From positions 1-64,000 of the forward strand of contig CAVRYJ010000041.1 in NCBI GenBank assembly GCA_963725425.1: a stretch of DNA of 64,000 nt. Direction: 5' to 3'. The DNA is from Clostridium_I sp963725425. GTDB lineage: Bacteria > Bacillota > Clostridia > Clostridiales > Clostridiaceae. The notes under the pieces were generated by a model, which was not told the DNA's origin, searched no databases, and saw only the letters and a list, made by a program, of their open reading frames with translations. A program made the position numbers and the translations under genes. Positions 40,203-50,331 of this stretch are shown here, in pieces (the stretch's first letter is position 1; the number at the start of each line of letters is the position of its first letter).

Positions 40203-42227
40203 ATGGAAAACAAATATAATTATTCTTCCCCAAGCAATTTACTATATATGCTAATAATTGGAGCATTGGTGTTAACACTTTTGTTTTATGGTCATTTTGT
40301 AGTTGGAATTATGTTTTTGTTGTTTTTACTAGGATTAATAGTATACAATATAAAATACAATAAGATTAGGAAGGATGAATGGAAAAAATTCATACTAGAT
40401 TTTTCATCTAAAATGGATTCAGCAACAAGAAATACTTTGGTTAAACTACCATTTCCACTTATTATTATAGGAGATAAAGGAAATATACTTTGGTATAATC
40501 AAAATCTTTCATTGATAATAGATTATGAAGATATTCTTGGAATGAAGATAAATGAAGTAATAAATAAAATAAATGTAAAGGATATATTAGAAGACAATAA
40601 AGATTATTATAGGTATATAAAGATTGGAAAAAAGTTTTATGATGTACATATAAGTATTGTAAATACTTCAGATAGTAAAAGTAGTAAAGATAGTATGATT
40701 CTTCTATATTTTTACGATGTAAGTGATAAATATGAACTTTTAAATGAAATTGAAAATATAAAGGAATCTGTTATTCTTATTGAGGTTGATAATCTAGATG
40801 AGGTAGTAAAGAGTACTCCAGAGGATAAAAAGCCACTTTTGGTAGCAGAAATTGATAGAAATATTAATAGCTATGCTCAAAGTATAAATGCTATGTTTAA
40901 AAAGTATTTATCTGGTAAGTATGTATTGGTAATTCAAAATAAAAATTTACAAAAAGAAATTGAGAAAAAGTTTGAGATATTAGATATAATGAGAGAAATA
41001 AATGTTGGAAATACTCTAGCTGTAACCCTTAGTATTGGTACTGGAAAGGGAGGAGAAACTCCTCTAGAAAATTATAACTTTGCAGTATCCGCTAAAGAGC
41101 TAGCACTTGGTAGAGGTGGAGATCAGTCAGTTGTTAAGATAAAGGATAAACTCTTATTTTATGGTGGTAAAACTAAAGAGGTTGAAAAGAGTACTAAGGT
41201 CCGTGCAAGAATAATAGGTCAATCTCTAGTTGATCTTGTAAAGGAAAGTAGTAATATAATCATAATGGGTCATAGTAACCCTGATGTAGATTGCTTTGGA
41301 GGAGCAATCGGTGTATACAGTGCAATAAGGATGTTTAATGATGAGAGTTATGTATTAGTTGATAAAATAAGCGACAATGTAAAAGGCATAGCAGATAAAT
41401 TTAAAAGGGATGAAAATTATAAAAATAGTTTTAAGAATATAAGAGAAAGTGAAGATATTGTAGATGAAAACAGTCTTCTTATATTGGTGGATGTAAATAG
41501 TAAGAGTTATGTTCAGAGCCCACATCTGTTAAGTAAATTTAAAAGGGTTGTAATTATAGATCATCATAGAAAATCACCTGATGTAATTGAGGATGCCATA
41601 CTTAGTTATATTGAGCCATATGCCTCATCTACAGCAGAACTTGTAACAGAAATGGTTCAATATATGAACGAAAAATATAAAATGAAGCCAATAGAAGCAG
41701 AGGCACTACTTGCAGGTATATGCGTAGATACTAAGAATTTCTATTTTAAAACAGGTGTCAGAACCTTTGAAGCTGCGGCATATCTGAGAAAACAGGGAGC
41801 AGATACAATTGATGTAAAAAAACTTTTCTCTAGTAATTTAACTAGTTATATTAAAAAAGCAGAAATTATAAAATCTGCTGAGATAATTGAAAAAAATATT
41901 GCTATTGCAACATGTCCAATTGAAATTCAGGATAATATACTTGCAGCCCAAGCGGCAGATGAGCTTCTGAATATTACCGGAATTGAAGCCTCATTTGTAT
42001 TAGTTAGGATAAAAAACGAAATTTTAATAAGTGGAAGATCCTTTGGCGATATAAATGTTCAACTTATAATGGAATCATTAGGAGGAGGGGGACATATGAC
42101 AATGGCAGGAGCAAAGGTAGAATTTACATCTGAAAATAAGGGCATAGAAAATAATAAAACCCAAATGGATGATGTAATAATAAAATTAAAAAATTTAATA
42201 ACAAAGTACATAAAGGAAGGGGAATAG
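40203..42227 (+). CDS. gdpP: Cyclic-di-AMP phosphodiesterase GdpP
   Basis: 674 residues from the ATG at 40203 (TAGGTGGA upstream). Two N-terminal membrane helices, a PAS-like domain (residues 85-150), a degenerate GGDEF domain ending LGRGGDQSVVK, then DHH (GHSNPDVDCFGGAIG; DHHRKSPD) and DHHA1 (GGGGHMTMAGA) domains. It degrades cyclic-di-AMP and so affects potassium, turgor and wall stress. It lies between yybS and rplI as in Bacillus. Confidence 0.95.
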   Translation: MENKYNYSSPSNLLYMLIIGALVLTLLFYGHFVVGIMFLLFLLGLIVYNIKYNKIRKDEWKKFILDFSSKMDSATRNTLVKLPFPLIIIGDKGNILWYNQNLSLIIDYEDILGMKINEVINKINVKDILEDNKDYYRYIKIGKKFYDVHISIVNTSDSKSSKDSMILLYFYDVSDKYELLNEIENIKESVILIEVDNLDEVVKSTPEDKKPLLVAEIDRNINSYAQSINAMFKKYLSGKYVLVIQNKNLQKEIEKKFEILDIMREINVGNTLAVTLSIGTGKGGETPLENYNFAVSAKELALGRGGDQSVVKIKDKLLFYGGKTKEVEKSTKVRARIIGQSLVDLVKESSNIIIMGHSNPDVDCFGGAIGVYSAIRMFNDESYVLVDKISDNVKGIADKFKRDENYKNSFKNIRESEDIVDENSLLILVDVNSKSYVQSPHLLSKFKRVVIIDHHRKSPDVIEDAILSYIEPYASSTAELVTEMVQYMNEKYKMKPIEAEALLAGICVDTKNFYFKTGVRTFEAAAYLRKQGADTIDVKKLFSSNLTSYIKKAEIIKSAEIIEKNIAIATCPIEIQDNILAAQAADELLNITGIEASFVLVRIKNEILISGRSFGDINVQLIMESLGGGGHMTMAGAKVEFTSENKGIENNKTQMDDVIIKLKNLITKYIKEGE

Positions 42228-42229
42228 AT

Positions 42230-42673
42230 ATGAAAGTTATACTTTTAAAAGATATAAAGGGAGTAGGAAAAAGAAGTGAGGTTATAAATGCATCTGATGG
42301 TTATGCGAGGAATTTTTTATTTCCTAAAAAATATGCTGAGGAGGCAAATGATTCTAATTTGCACATATTAAATCGAAAAACTGAGACAACTAGAAGAAAA
42401 AAACTTGAAGAAACTGAGGCAGCACAAGCAATCGCAGATTCGCTTAAAGGAAAACAAATAAAAATATCTGCAAAAGCAGGAGAAGCAGGAAGGCTGTTTG
42501 GTGCTATAACAAGTAAAGATATTTCTGCTGAAATTAAAAAACAATTTCAAATAGATATAGATAAGAAAAAAATAATTACAGAGGCTATAAGACAATTGGG
42601 CAATCATGAGGTTGAACTTAAAATTTATCCCGAAGTATCCACTAAGATAAATGTGTTTGTAGTAGAGCAGTAG
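42230..42673 (+). CDS. rplI: Ribosomal protein L9
   Basis: 147 residues. MKVILLKDIKGVGKRSEVINASDGYARNFLFPK is the N-terminal RNA-binding domain; the C-terminal domain has AGEAGRLFGAITSKDI. It follows gdpP by two bases. Confidence 0.97.
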   Translation: MKVILLKDIKGVGKRSEVINASDGYARNFLFPKKYAEEANDSNLHILNRKTETTRRKKLEETEAAQAIADSLKGKQIKISAKAGEAGRLFGAITSKDISAEIKKQFQIDIDKKKIITEAIRQLGNHEVELKIYPEVSTKINVFVVEQ

Positions 42674-42687
42674 AGAGGAGAAAAATT

Positions 42688-44595
42688 TTGAAACTACAGT
42701 TTGATTCAGATAAAAAAGACAATGATGATAATAAATATATACCTTTAGATATTAAAGTTGAAATACTATTTAATACAGTTAAAAATGTATTTGATCAAGG
42801 AACTATTAAATCAAAGGTAGTAAAATACAAACTTCAAAAATTCATGAAAAATGATGATGTTTATAAAAGGTTATATGCATTGAATAAAATAGTTTGTGAT
42901 AGTGAATCAGTAGATATAATACCAACAGAAAAAAATGCAGATCAGGTAATAGAAGATACAAACAAATGTTTAGTTGATCATATAGCAAGGGAATATGTTG
43001 AAAATAAACTTCAAAGCGATGTTGAGCAAGCTTTAATGGAAAAACAAGATAAGTACATTGAAGAGGTAAAGCTTGGGATTATTAAAAAGAAAAAAGGCAT
43101 TGAAAATGCTAAAACAATGAAAAAGCTGGAAAAGCTAGAAATGTTAGATGCAAATAAGCTTACAAAAAGCATACAATCAATGTTAAGGCCAGATTCTTTC
43201 GAAGAGATTATAGGACAAGAGAGAGCAATTAAAGCAATTTTATCAAAAATAGCCTCTCCCTATCCTCAGCATATTATTTTATATGGACCTCCTGGTGTTG
43301 GTAAAACAACAGCAGCAAGAATAGCAATCAATGAATCTAAAAAGCTAAAGTATACTCCTTTTGGAGAAAATTCTAAATTTGTTGAGGTTGATGGTGCAAC
43401 TTTAAGATGGGATCCAAGGGAAATTACAAATCCACTTTTGGGATCTGTTCATGACCCTATTTATCAAGGAAGTAAGAGAGATTTAGCTGAAGGTGGAATA
43501 CCAGAGCCAAAAACTGGGCTTGTTACTGAAGCACATGGAGGAGTTCTATTTATTGATGAAATAGGAGAACTGGATAACATACTTCAAAACAAATTATTAA
43601 AAGTTCTTGAAGATAAAAGGGTTGAATTTTCATCTTCTTACTATGATCCTGATGATGAAAATATACCCAAATATATTAAGTACCTGTTTGAAAAGGGAGC
43701 ACCAGCAGATTTTTTATTAATTGGCGCAACTACAAGACAGCCTTCAGAAATAAATTCTGCACTTAGATCAAGATGTACAGAAGTATATTTTGAACCACTT
43801 TCTGCAAAAGATATACAGCGTATAGTTAAAAATGCTAGCGAAAAACTAAATGTGGATTTGGAAACAGGAGTAAGTGAACTAATAAGCAGATATACTATTG
43901 AGGGAAGACGTGCAATAAACATTTTAGCCGATGTATATGGTTTTGTATTATACAATAAAGGTTTAAATCCAAAGGATAAAGTTACTATTACTATTAAAGA
44001 AGCGGAAGAGGTACTAGGAATTAGTAGGCTTACTCCTTATGATACTATAGAGAAAGAAAATAACTATGAAATCGGTCATGTTTATGGACTCGGGGTTAGT
44101 GGTTTTATAGGTTCAACCATTGAAATAGAAGCAGCTGTTTTTGAGGCTAAACACAAAGGTCGTGGAACTGTAAGGTTTAATGATACGGCGGGAAGTATGG
44201 CTAAGGATTCGGTGTTTAATGCAGCATCTGTCATAAGAAATATAACCGATAAGGATATTAGTGATTATGATATACACGTGAATTTTGTAGGTGGTGGAAA
44301 GATAGATGGACCATCAGCAGGAGCTGCTATAACAGTTTGTATTATAAGTGCTCTTTTAAATAGGCCACTAAGACAGGATATTGCAATTACTGGGGAAATA
44401 TCTTTAAAAGGTAAAATAAAACCTGTTGGGGGGATATTTGAAAAAGTATATGGAGCAAGAAGAAAACATATAAAACTTATTACTGTTCCTATGGAAAATT
44501 TAAAAGAAGTGCCAAAAGGACTAACGGATATAGAAATAAAAGCGGTAGATACTATAGAAGAATTAATGGATATAGTACTCAAAGCACCTTTATAG
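42688..44595 (+). CDS. lonC: Lon-like ATP-dependent protease, sporulation type
   Basis: 635 residues from a TTG at 42688 (GAGAGGAG upstream). It lacks the classic Lon N domain; the first 160 residues are helical and charged. The AAA+ domain has Walker A GPPGVGKTTAA and Walker B VLFIDEIGELD; the protease domain has the catalytic serine in GPSAGAA and the lysine in the KVYGARRKHIK stretch. This shape matches the Lon family members restricted to endospore formers. It sits between rplI and dnaB. Confidence 0.85.
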   Translation: MKLQFDSDKKDNDDNKYIPLDIKVEILFNTVKNVFDQGTIKSKVVKYKLQKFMKNDDVYKRLYALNKIVCDSESVDIIPTEKNADQVIEDTNKCLVDHIAREYVENKLQSDVEQALMEKQDKYIEEVKLGIIKKKKGIENAKTMKKLEKLEMLDANKLTKSIQSMLRPDSFEEIIGQERAIKAILSKIASPYPQHIILYGPPGVGKTTAARIAINESKKLKYTPFGENSKFVEVDGATLRWDPREITNPLLGSVHDPIYQGSKRDLAEGGIPEPKTGLVTEAHGGVLFIDEIGELDNILQNKLLKVLEDKRVEFSSSYYDPDDENIPKYIKYLFEKGAPADFLLIGATTRQPSEINSALRSRCTEVYFEPLSAKDIQRIVKNASEKLNVDLETGVSELISRYTIEGRRAINILADVYGFVLYNKGLNPKDKVTITIKEAEEVLGISRLTPYDTIEKENNYEIGHVYGLGVSGFIGSTIEIEAAVFEAKHKGRGTVRFNDTAGSMAKDSVFNAASVIRNITDKDISDYDIHVNFVGGGKIDGPSAGAAITVCIISALLNRPLRQDIAITGEISLKGKIKPVGGIFEKVYGARRKHIKLITVPMENLKEVPKGLTDIEIKAVDTIEELMDIVLKAPL

Positions 44596-44631
44596 AAATA
44601 AGTTATCATATACGCATAGGAGAGATTATAA

Positions 44632-45963
44632 ATGGATGCACCTCTTAGAAGTTTACCACAAAATATAGAAGCAGAGCAGTCCGTTATTGGATCAATGATT
44701 CTAGATAAAAACTCAGTGGCCGAAGCATCAGAAATTTTAAGGGATGAAGATTTTTATAGAGAAAATCACAAATTGATTTTTGGTGCAATAATGGAGCTTT
44801 ATCAAAAGGATATGCCTGTAGATATGATAACTCTAATTGACCATTTAAGGTCAACAGATAAGATTGAAGGAGCAGGTGGAATCACATATATTACTGAACT
44901 TTGTAATTCTGTACCATCCACTGTAAATTTACATTCATACATTGAAATAGTAAAAAACAAAGCAGTGCTTAGAAAGCTTATTAAATCTTCCAATGAGATT
45001 ATTGATGAAAGCTATAGTCTTCAGGACAACGTTCCTAAGGTATTAGATAGTGCTGAAAAAAAAATATTTGATATTGCCCAGAACAAATCAACTAACGACT
45101 TTGAAGCTTTGAGCACAGTTCTTGAAAGAGGTTTTACTGAAATTGAAAGATTATACAATAATAAAGGCGAGGTTTCAGGTGTAGCATCAGGTTTTCCTGA
45201 ACTTGATGCAAAAACTTCTGGTTTTCAAAAAGGTGATATGGTACTTGTAGCAGCAAGGCCTTCAATGGGAAAGACAACTTTTGCTTTAAATTTAGCAGAG
45301 TATGCAGCATTAAGACAAGGCAAAAGTATAGTTATATTTTCACTAGAAATGTCAAAAGAGCAGCTTGCTTATAAACTTTTGTGTTCAGAGGCAAATGTAG
45401 ATATGCTGAAACTTAGAACTGGAAATCTTGAAGATAGTGACTGGGATAACATAGCGAAAGCTTCAGGGCCGCTTGCAGAAGCAAAGATGTATATTGATGA
45501 TACTGCTGGTATATCTGTAATGGAAATGCGTTCTAAATGCAGAAGAATTAAAATAGAGCATGGCATTGATATGATTGTAATTGATTATCTTCAGCTTATG
45601 TCAGGTTCAGGAGAAAGTAGGCAACAGGAAGTTTCAGAAATTTCAAGATCTATAAAAGCACTGGCAAAGGAAATGCAGTGCCCAATAATAGCACTTTCTC
45701 AGCTGTCACGTGCACCTGAGCAGAGAACAGACCATAGACCTATGCTTTCTGACCTTAGAGAATCAGGATCTATTGAACAAGATGCTGATATAGTTATGTT
45801 TCTATATAGAGATGAATACTATGATGAGGAAACTGAAGATAAAAATGTGGCAGAGTGTATTATTTCAAAACAAAGAAATGGTCCAACTGGAACTGTGAAA
45901 CTTGCTTGGATTGGACAATACAGTAAATTTGCTAGACTTGATATTATCCACAGGGAGGAATAA
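44632..45963 (+). CDS. dnaB: Replicative DNA helicase DnaB
   Basis: 443 residues. N-terminal primase-binding domain (LPQNIEAEQSVIGSMILD), RecA-like ATPase with ARPSMGKTTFALNLAEYAA, DYLQLM and LSQLSRAPEQR. It is the hexameric helicase loaded at the origin. Located 29 kb from oriC. GAGAGAT precedes the ATG. A DnaA-box cluster follows the stop. Confidence 0.98.
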   Translation: MDAPLRSLPQNIEAEQSVIGSMILDKNSVAEASEILRDEDFYRENHKLIFGAIMELYQKDMPVDMITLIDHLRSTDKIEGAGGITYITELCNSVPSTVNLHSYIEIVKNKAVLRKLIKSSNEIIDESYSLQDNVPKVLDSAEKKIFDIAQNKSTNDFEALSTVLERGFTEIERLYNNKGEVSGVASGFPELDAKTSGFQKGDMVLVAARPSMGKTTFALNLAEYAALRQGKSIVIFSLEMSKEQLAYKLLCSEANVDMLKLRTGNLEDSDWDNIAKASGPLAEAKMYIDDTAGISVMEMRSKCRRIKIEHGIDMIVIDYLQLMSGSGESRQQEVSEISRSIKALAKEMQCPIIALSQLSRAPEQRTDHRPMLSDLRESGSIEQDADIVMFLYRDEYYDEETEDKNVAECIISKQRNGPTGTVKLAWIGQYSKFARLDIIHREE

Positions 45964-45967
45964 AAAC

Positions 45968-46021
45968 TTATCCACCTTGTGCATAAAAAACTAATTAAAA
46001 ACATTATCAACATGTGGATAA
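45968..46021. other. DnaA-box cluster behind dnaB
   Basis: Within 54 bases: TTATCCACC 45968-45976, TGTGCATAA 45978-45986, TTATCAACA 46004-46012 and TGTGGATAA 46013-46021. The outer parts also form the inverted repeat ACTTATCCAC/GTGGATAAGT. No gene lies in it. It may titrate DnaA or regulate dnaB; it could also just be a terminator-like hairpin. Confidence 0.55.
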
Positions 46022-46068
46022 GTTTCGTTTTTTAAAACAATCCACTGATGTGGACAGTTTTTAAAAAC

Positions 46069-46187
46069 AGTTAAGAGTTAAAAGAGAAGAGTTAAGAGTT
46101 GATGAAGATTTTTCTGCCTAAGCAGAAAAATCCATAAAAAAATAGAACTGATATAGATTTTGAAATCTATATCAGTTCTATTTTTTA
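46069..46187. repeat. Modular terminator-linked repeat, copy 3
   Basis: GTTAAGAGTT direct repeats (46069-46100), hairpin GATTTTTCTGC (46107-46117) with GCAGAAAAATC (46122-46132), and a 20-bp stem AATAGAACTGATATAGATTT (46141-46160) with its exact complement (46163-46182) followed by Ts. It ends the dnaB transcript. Confidence 0.7.
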
Positions 46188-46231
46188 AATTGCAAACCAT
46201 AAATTTTTCAATTAAAGTAGACAAATTTTAA

Positions 46232-46672
46232 TTATTTGATATCAATTTTTTTTCGTTCAATGCCTTTTTCTTTTTTTGGAAGAGTTATTTTAAGTACACC
46301 ATCTGTAAAGGAAGCATCAACAGTATTTTCATCAATATTATCTATATAAAAACTTCTCTTAAATTCTCCGTGAGTTCTCTCACGTCTTATAAAATCATTA
46401 TCGTTATTTTCAACCGTTTCATCTCTCTTTGCAGAAATAGTTAAATAATTATTGTCATATTCTAGTGAAATATCTTCCTTTTTAATTCCAGGTAAATCAG
46501 CATCTATTGTATAATTATTTTCATCTTCTTTAAGATCGACATTAAAGTTGCTACTACCTGTAAGCATTGGTGAAAAAAAATCATCTCTTAAAAAATCGCT
46601 AAATAAATCATTTAAACCAAACCCTTTTTTTGTAATACCATTGTTTCTTCTAAATGGAACCATATCAAACAT
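46232..46672 (-). CDS. hsp20: Small heat-shock protein Hsp20
   Basis: 146 residues. The alpha-crystallin domain spans residues about 43-140, with YTIDADLPGIKKEDISLEYDNNYLTISAKR, GEFKRSFYI and the end GVLKITLPKKEK. It binds unfolding proteins without ATP. GAGGAGG precedes the ATG. A CtsR-type operator lies about 90 bases upstream. Confidence 0.95.
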   Translation of the reverse strand: MFDMVPFRRNNGITKKGFGLNDLFSDFLRDDFFSPMLTGSSNFNVDLKEDENNYTIDADLPGIKKEDISLEYDNNYLTISAKRDETVENNDNDFIRRERTHGEFKRSFYIDNIDENTVDASFTDGVLKITLPKKEKGIERKKIDIK

Positions 46673-46762
46673 AAAAAAACCTCCTCAATACGTTTATATT
46701 ATTAAATTTGCTAAGGAAAGTTTTATTCCCTTTCCTTGACTACACTTATATGATAAGTCTAA

Positions 46763-46779
46763 AGTCAAAGAAAGTCAAA
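46763..46779. promoter_or_regulatory. CtsR-type operator of hsp20
   Basis: AGTCAAA (46763-46769), GAA, AGTCAAA (46773-46779): the tandem heptad bound by the stress repressor CtsR. On the minus strand TTGACT, 17 bases and TATCAT overlap it, so binding would block the hsp20 promoter. Confidence 0.75.
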
Positions 46780-46959
46780 GTCTAAAAATCAAAGATTTTA
46801 AAAGATAATGAAAGCAATAGATATATATATTAATATAAATGATTTATTTATATTAATTTATGGAAAATACGGGATATTTCAAAAAATTATAAAGGTAAAA
46901 CATATATATGATTATGCAAAAGATTCAAGTAGGCTCATTTTAGCATAGATTAAAATTGT

Positions 46960-47000
46960 CCAATTGATTATTGTATGGTAGGGTTAGAATAATCAATTGG
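46960..47000. repeat. Inverted repeat left of the IS element
   Basis: CCAATTGATTATT (46960-46972) and AATAATCAATTGG (46988-47000) form a perfect 13-bp stem. No T run follows. The remaining gap from 46800 to 47052 shows only AT-rich DNA. Confidence 0.5.
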
Positions 47001-47052
47001 ATGCTTTTAAGAAAAACACTGAAGATTTTAACTGTCGTATCTTTAGAACCTT

Positions 47053-48950
47053 AAAGGGGCTGTTGCATTAGCGATTTTTAAAATCGCTATGAACAGCCCT
47101 TTTTCTATACTATATTTTTGATTTTAGGATTGATTTTATATTTTTATTAATTGATATGGAAAAAAGGGTATACAAAATAGAAGGTATTTTTTACCCATTT
47201 TTTTGATTTTTGAAATTATAAAGTTTACGCTGTTTTTAATGGAAAAACATAAGAACCACAACGTCCATTTTGTATTTTATTGTGTAGCTTATTTACGTTA
47301 TGTGAAATCCCTAACAAGATGCATTCCGCCAGTATGTTTTGCTTTCCACGACACAAGAAACGCCTGAATCCCATGTCTTGTTTTACTTCACCAAAAGCAC
47401 CTTCAGACTGAATACTTCGATTCATTCTTAGTTCAGTTCCTTCATCACTAATAATTCTTTCTAATGATTTCTGCCGTTTTTCCTGAAACAACTTAGAGAT
47501 TTCCAAATGCTTTGTGCGTTCTTCTAATGGAGTTTTACAATTTTTGCCTTTAATGCATTTTGATTTCAATTGACAGTTGCTACAGTCTTCACAGGTGTAA
47601 CATGTTTTTTCACTTACATATCCTGTTTTGCTTTTTGTGTTTTTAATACCTGATACTTTTAACTTTTTCCCATTGCTACAAACATAAATATCTTCAGCTG
47701 GTTTATAAATCATATTTTCCTTCCTACTAATATCTGTCTTATACTTTCGTGTTTTACTGATTTCATAATTTGAAGGCTTGATGAATGCTAGCTGTTGATT
47801 ATTTTCCAAATACAAATAATTTTCTTCACTTTCATATCCAGAATCTGCAATGATTCTTTTGTAAATCCGGTTCTGTTTTTCCCGTAGGGTGTCTAAAAAT
47901 GGAATTAGCATAGTAGTATCTGTACACTGTGGTCCAGCTGTAACACAAACAACATATTCTGCATCCGTTCCAAACTGGACATTATAGGCAGGTTTTAGCT
48001 GGCCATTTCTCATAGCATCTTCTTTCATCCTCATAAATGTAGCATCATGATCTGTTTTTGAAAAGCTATTTCTATTGCCCATGATATGAATGTACTGATT
48101 ATACTGTTTCAATTTTGTAATGTACTTATCAAGCTGCTCTAATGTTTTTTGAATTAAACTTTTTCGTTTACCACAACCATGGACAAAAACTATACATTCT
48201 TCTTTCTGTATCTTCTTAAGTTTTTTACGAAGTTTATTTAGGTGATAAATTTTAATTTCACTTTTATATAAAATTTTAATTCCAAAATCTTTTTCAGCTT
48301 GCAAAATAAATGCAGGAATTTTATCCATGAGTTTTTTCTGATTTTTAGTAACTGATTTTTTCCAGACGAAGGTGTACTTGTTGGCTGCCGCCTCAATCTT
48401 TGTACCGTCAATGAACAGATTTTCTAGAGAAAGCTCTCCGTTATCTGCCAGAAAGTCTGTCATTTGTGTTAAAAGTTCTTCAGCAACTGGTGCAAAATGA
48501 AGGCTACGAAATCTAGCTATAGTTGAATAAACTGGCGCTGACGCACTTTCTAAAAGATACATGAAATTAATATCTCGCTTGCATGCACTTGCAATTTTAC
48601 GTGAAGCATAATAATGGTTCATGTACGCATATAACATAATCTTAAGCATCTGCCTTGGGGTTGGCTGATTTTTCCTTATACGGAAATAAGTCTGGTATAA
48701 TTCTCTTAAATCCATCTCCTCTACAACCTGACTTAGTAACCTCACAGAATCATCTTTAGGAATCATGTATTCAGTATTTATTGGCAGTTTTAATTGATAA
48801 AAACTGTCATGAATGGTATAATTTTTGTGTGTTAAATTGTTCATTTTCATAAATATATTTTACACCTTTTCCCTAACTTTTTTAAGCTAGGGAATTGTTT
48901 TTTTTATAAAAAAAACTGCTACACTAATTTCTTAGTGCAACAGCCCCTTT
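47053..48950 (-). mobile_element. IS1182-family insertion sequence, apparently complete
   Basis: About 1.9 kb bounded by the inverted repeats AAAGGGGCTGTTGCA (47053-47067) and TGCAACAGCCCCTTT (48936-48950). It holds one transposase gene. The left end folds into a hairpin (47056-47101, AGCGATTTT arms) that can stop outside transcripts. No clear target duplication is seen. Confidence 0.9.
47225..48850 (-). CDS. IS1182-family transposase
   Basis: 541 residues, full length. An N-terminal domain (DUF772-like, RKNQPTPRQMLKIMLYAYMNHYYASRKIASAC) is followed by the DDE core with FIDGTKIEAAANKYTFVWKKS, a DSGYESEENY motif and a Cys-rich stretch (CYTCEDCSNCQLKSKC), ending in FRRFLCRGKQNILAECILLGISHNV. 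It catalyses movement of the element. No frame disruption, so it may be active. Confidence 0.95.
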   Translation of the reverse strand: MKMNNLTHKNYTIHDSFYQLKLPINTEYMIPKDDSVRLLSQVVEEMDLRELYQTYFRIRKNQPTPRQMLKIMLYAYMNHYYASRKIASACKRDINFMYLLESASAPVYSTIARFRSLHFAPVAEELLTQMTDFLADNGELSLENLFIDGTKIEAAANKYTFVWKKSVTKNQKKLMDKIPAFILQAEKDFGIKILYKSEIKIYHLNKLRKKLKKIQKEECIVFVHGCGKRKSLIQKTLEQLDKYITKLKQYNQYIHIMGNRNSFSKTDHDATFMRMKEDAMRNGQLKPAYNVQFGTDAEYVVCVTAGPQCTDTTMLIPFLDTLREKQNRIYKRIIADSGYESEENYLYLENNQQLAFIKPSNYEISKTRKYKTDISRKENMIYKPAEDIYVCSNGKKLKVSGIKNTKSKTGYVSEKTCYTCEDCSNCQLKSKCIKGKNCKTPLEERTKHLEISKLFQEKRQKSLERIISDEGTELRMNRSIQSEGAFGEVKQDMGFRRFLCRGKQNILAECILLGISHNVNKLHNKIQNGRCGSYVFPLKTA

Positions 48951-48960
48951 TCAGTTTAAT

Positions 48961-50271
48961 CTAGAATTTATTTTTAAATCTCTTTTCCCACTCCTGAATT
49001 AGCCCAGGTCTAAAATCTGGATGAGCTATATTTATCAAAGCCCTTGCTCTGTCTTTTAAAGTTTTCCTGCTGAGATATGCAGATCCATGTTCAGTTACAA
49101 CGTATTTCACCTCATTTCTTGAGGTAGTTACTGCAGCTCCTTCATCAAGGAATGGAACTATCCTTGAAATTTTACCTTTACTTGCAGTTGAAGGCATTGC
49201 TATAATTGATATACCACCCTTAGCCATTGATGCTCCTCTTACAAAATCAACTTGTCCACCAACTCCACTAAACTGCTTTAAGCCTATTGAATCAGCTACC
49301 ACCTGTCCCATTAAATCCACTTGAATACATGAATTTATGGAAACCATCTTATAGTTTTGAGCTATTACAATAGGATTATTTGTATAACTAACTGGATACA
49401 TTTCTACACTTGGATTATTATCAACAAAATCATATAGTTTCTTTGTACCCATTAAAAAAGAAACAACTGTTTTTCCTGGATGTAAAGTCTTTAATTTGTT
49501 TGTCACAACACCACTTTCAATTAAATCAACTACTCCGTCAGATATCATTTCTGAATGAATGCCTAGATTTTTTTTATCCTTTAAGAATAACAATACAGCA
49601 TCCGGAATTGCCCCTATACCAAGTTGAAGTGTAGAACCATCTTCAATAAGCTTTGCACAATTCTCACCTATAGCTCGTTCTACGTCTCCAATTTTGGGAG
49701 GCTTAAGCTCTATAATGTCATTGGATGTCTCAACTATATAATCTATATCAGAAATATGAATAAATGAATCTCCCATTGTTCTTGGCATTTTGTCATTTAG
49801 CTCTGCTATAACTATTTTTGCTGATTCTGCTGCTGTCTTTGTATAATCATTTGAAACCCCAAAGCTACAATAGCCATGTTCATCAGGACGAGTTAATTGA
49901 ACTATTGCTACATCTACAGGTAACGTGCCTTCCTTAAACAGATTTGGTATTTGAGAGAAAAAACATGGTGTATAGTCTGCTCTTCCGTCGAAAACTGCTT
50001 CTCTTGTTGTTGCTCCAACAAATAATGAATTATGACGAAAATGACCGGCCATGTCAGGCATAGCATATTGACTTTTTCCCATTGAAATCATGTGTACAAT
50101 TTCTACATTTTTGTAATTATCCTTATTTTTAACCATTGCAGAAATAATCTGTTGTGGTTCACCACAAGCGTGTCCAGTTACTATTCTATCTCCTGATTTA
50201 ATGGTTTTTACTGCTTCTTCTGCTGTAACTATTTTGTTATTATACATGTCTTTCCAATTCATTTTAAGCAC
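48961..50271 (-). CDS. 4-hydroxybutyrate/acetyl-CoA-type CoA-transferase
   Basis: 436 residues from ATG (MLKMNWKDMYNNK; MNW two codons later is an alternative). The acetyl-CoA hydrolase/transferase fold has LQLGIGAIPDAVL, the catalytic glutamate in IHSEMISDGVV, FSGVGGQVDFVRGA and VTEHGSAYLSRKTLKDRARALI. Relatives (AbfT, Cat2) move CoA between acetate and 4-hydroxybutyrate or butyrate in clostridial fermentation; the exact acyl group is not readable. The IS element ends ten bases beyond its stop codon. Confidence 0.88.
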   Translation of the reverse strand: MLKMNWKDMYNNKIVTAEEAVKTIKSGDRIVTGHACGEPQQIISAMVKNKDNYKNVEIVHMISMGKSQYAMPDMAGHFRHNSLFVGATTREAVFDGRADYTPCFFSQIPNLFKEGTLPVDVAIVQLTRPDEHGYCSFGVSNDYTKTAAESAKIVIAELNDKMPRTMGDSFIHISDIDYIVETSNDIIELKPPKIGDVERAIGENCAKLIEDGSTLQLGIGAIPDAVLLFLKDKKNLGIHSEMISDGVVDLIESGVVTNKLKTLHPGKTVVSFLMGTKKLYDFVDNNPSVEMYPVSYTNNPIVIAQNYKMVSINSCIQVDLMGQVVADSIGLKQFSGVGGQVDFVRGASMAKGGISIIAMPSTASKGKISRIVPFLDEGAAVTTSRNEVKYVVTEHGSAYLSRKTLKDRARALINIAHPDFRPGLIQEWEKRFKNKF

Positions 50272-50331
50272 CCCTTTATTATATTTTTAGCATTGTTAAT
50301 TAACTTGTTTCATTATTTCCTGATTATTAAA

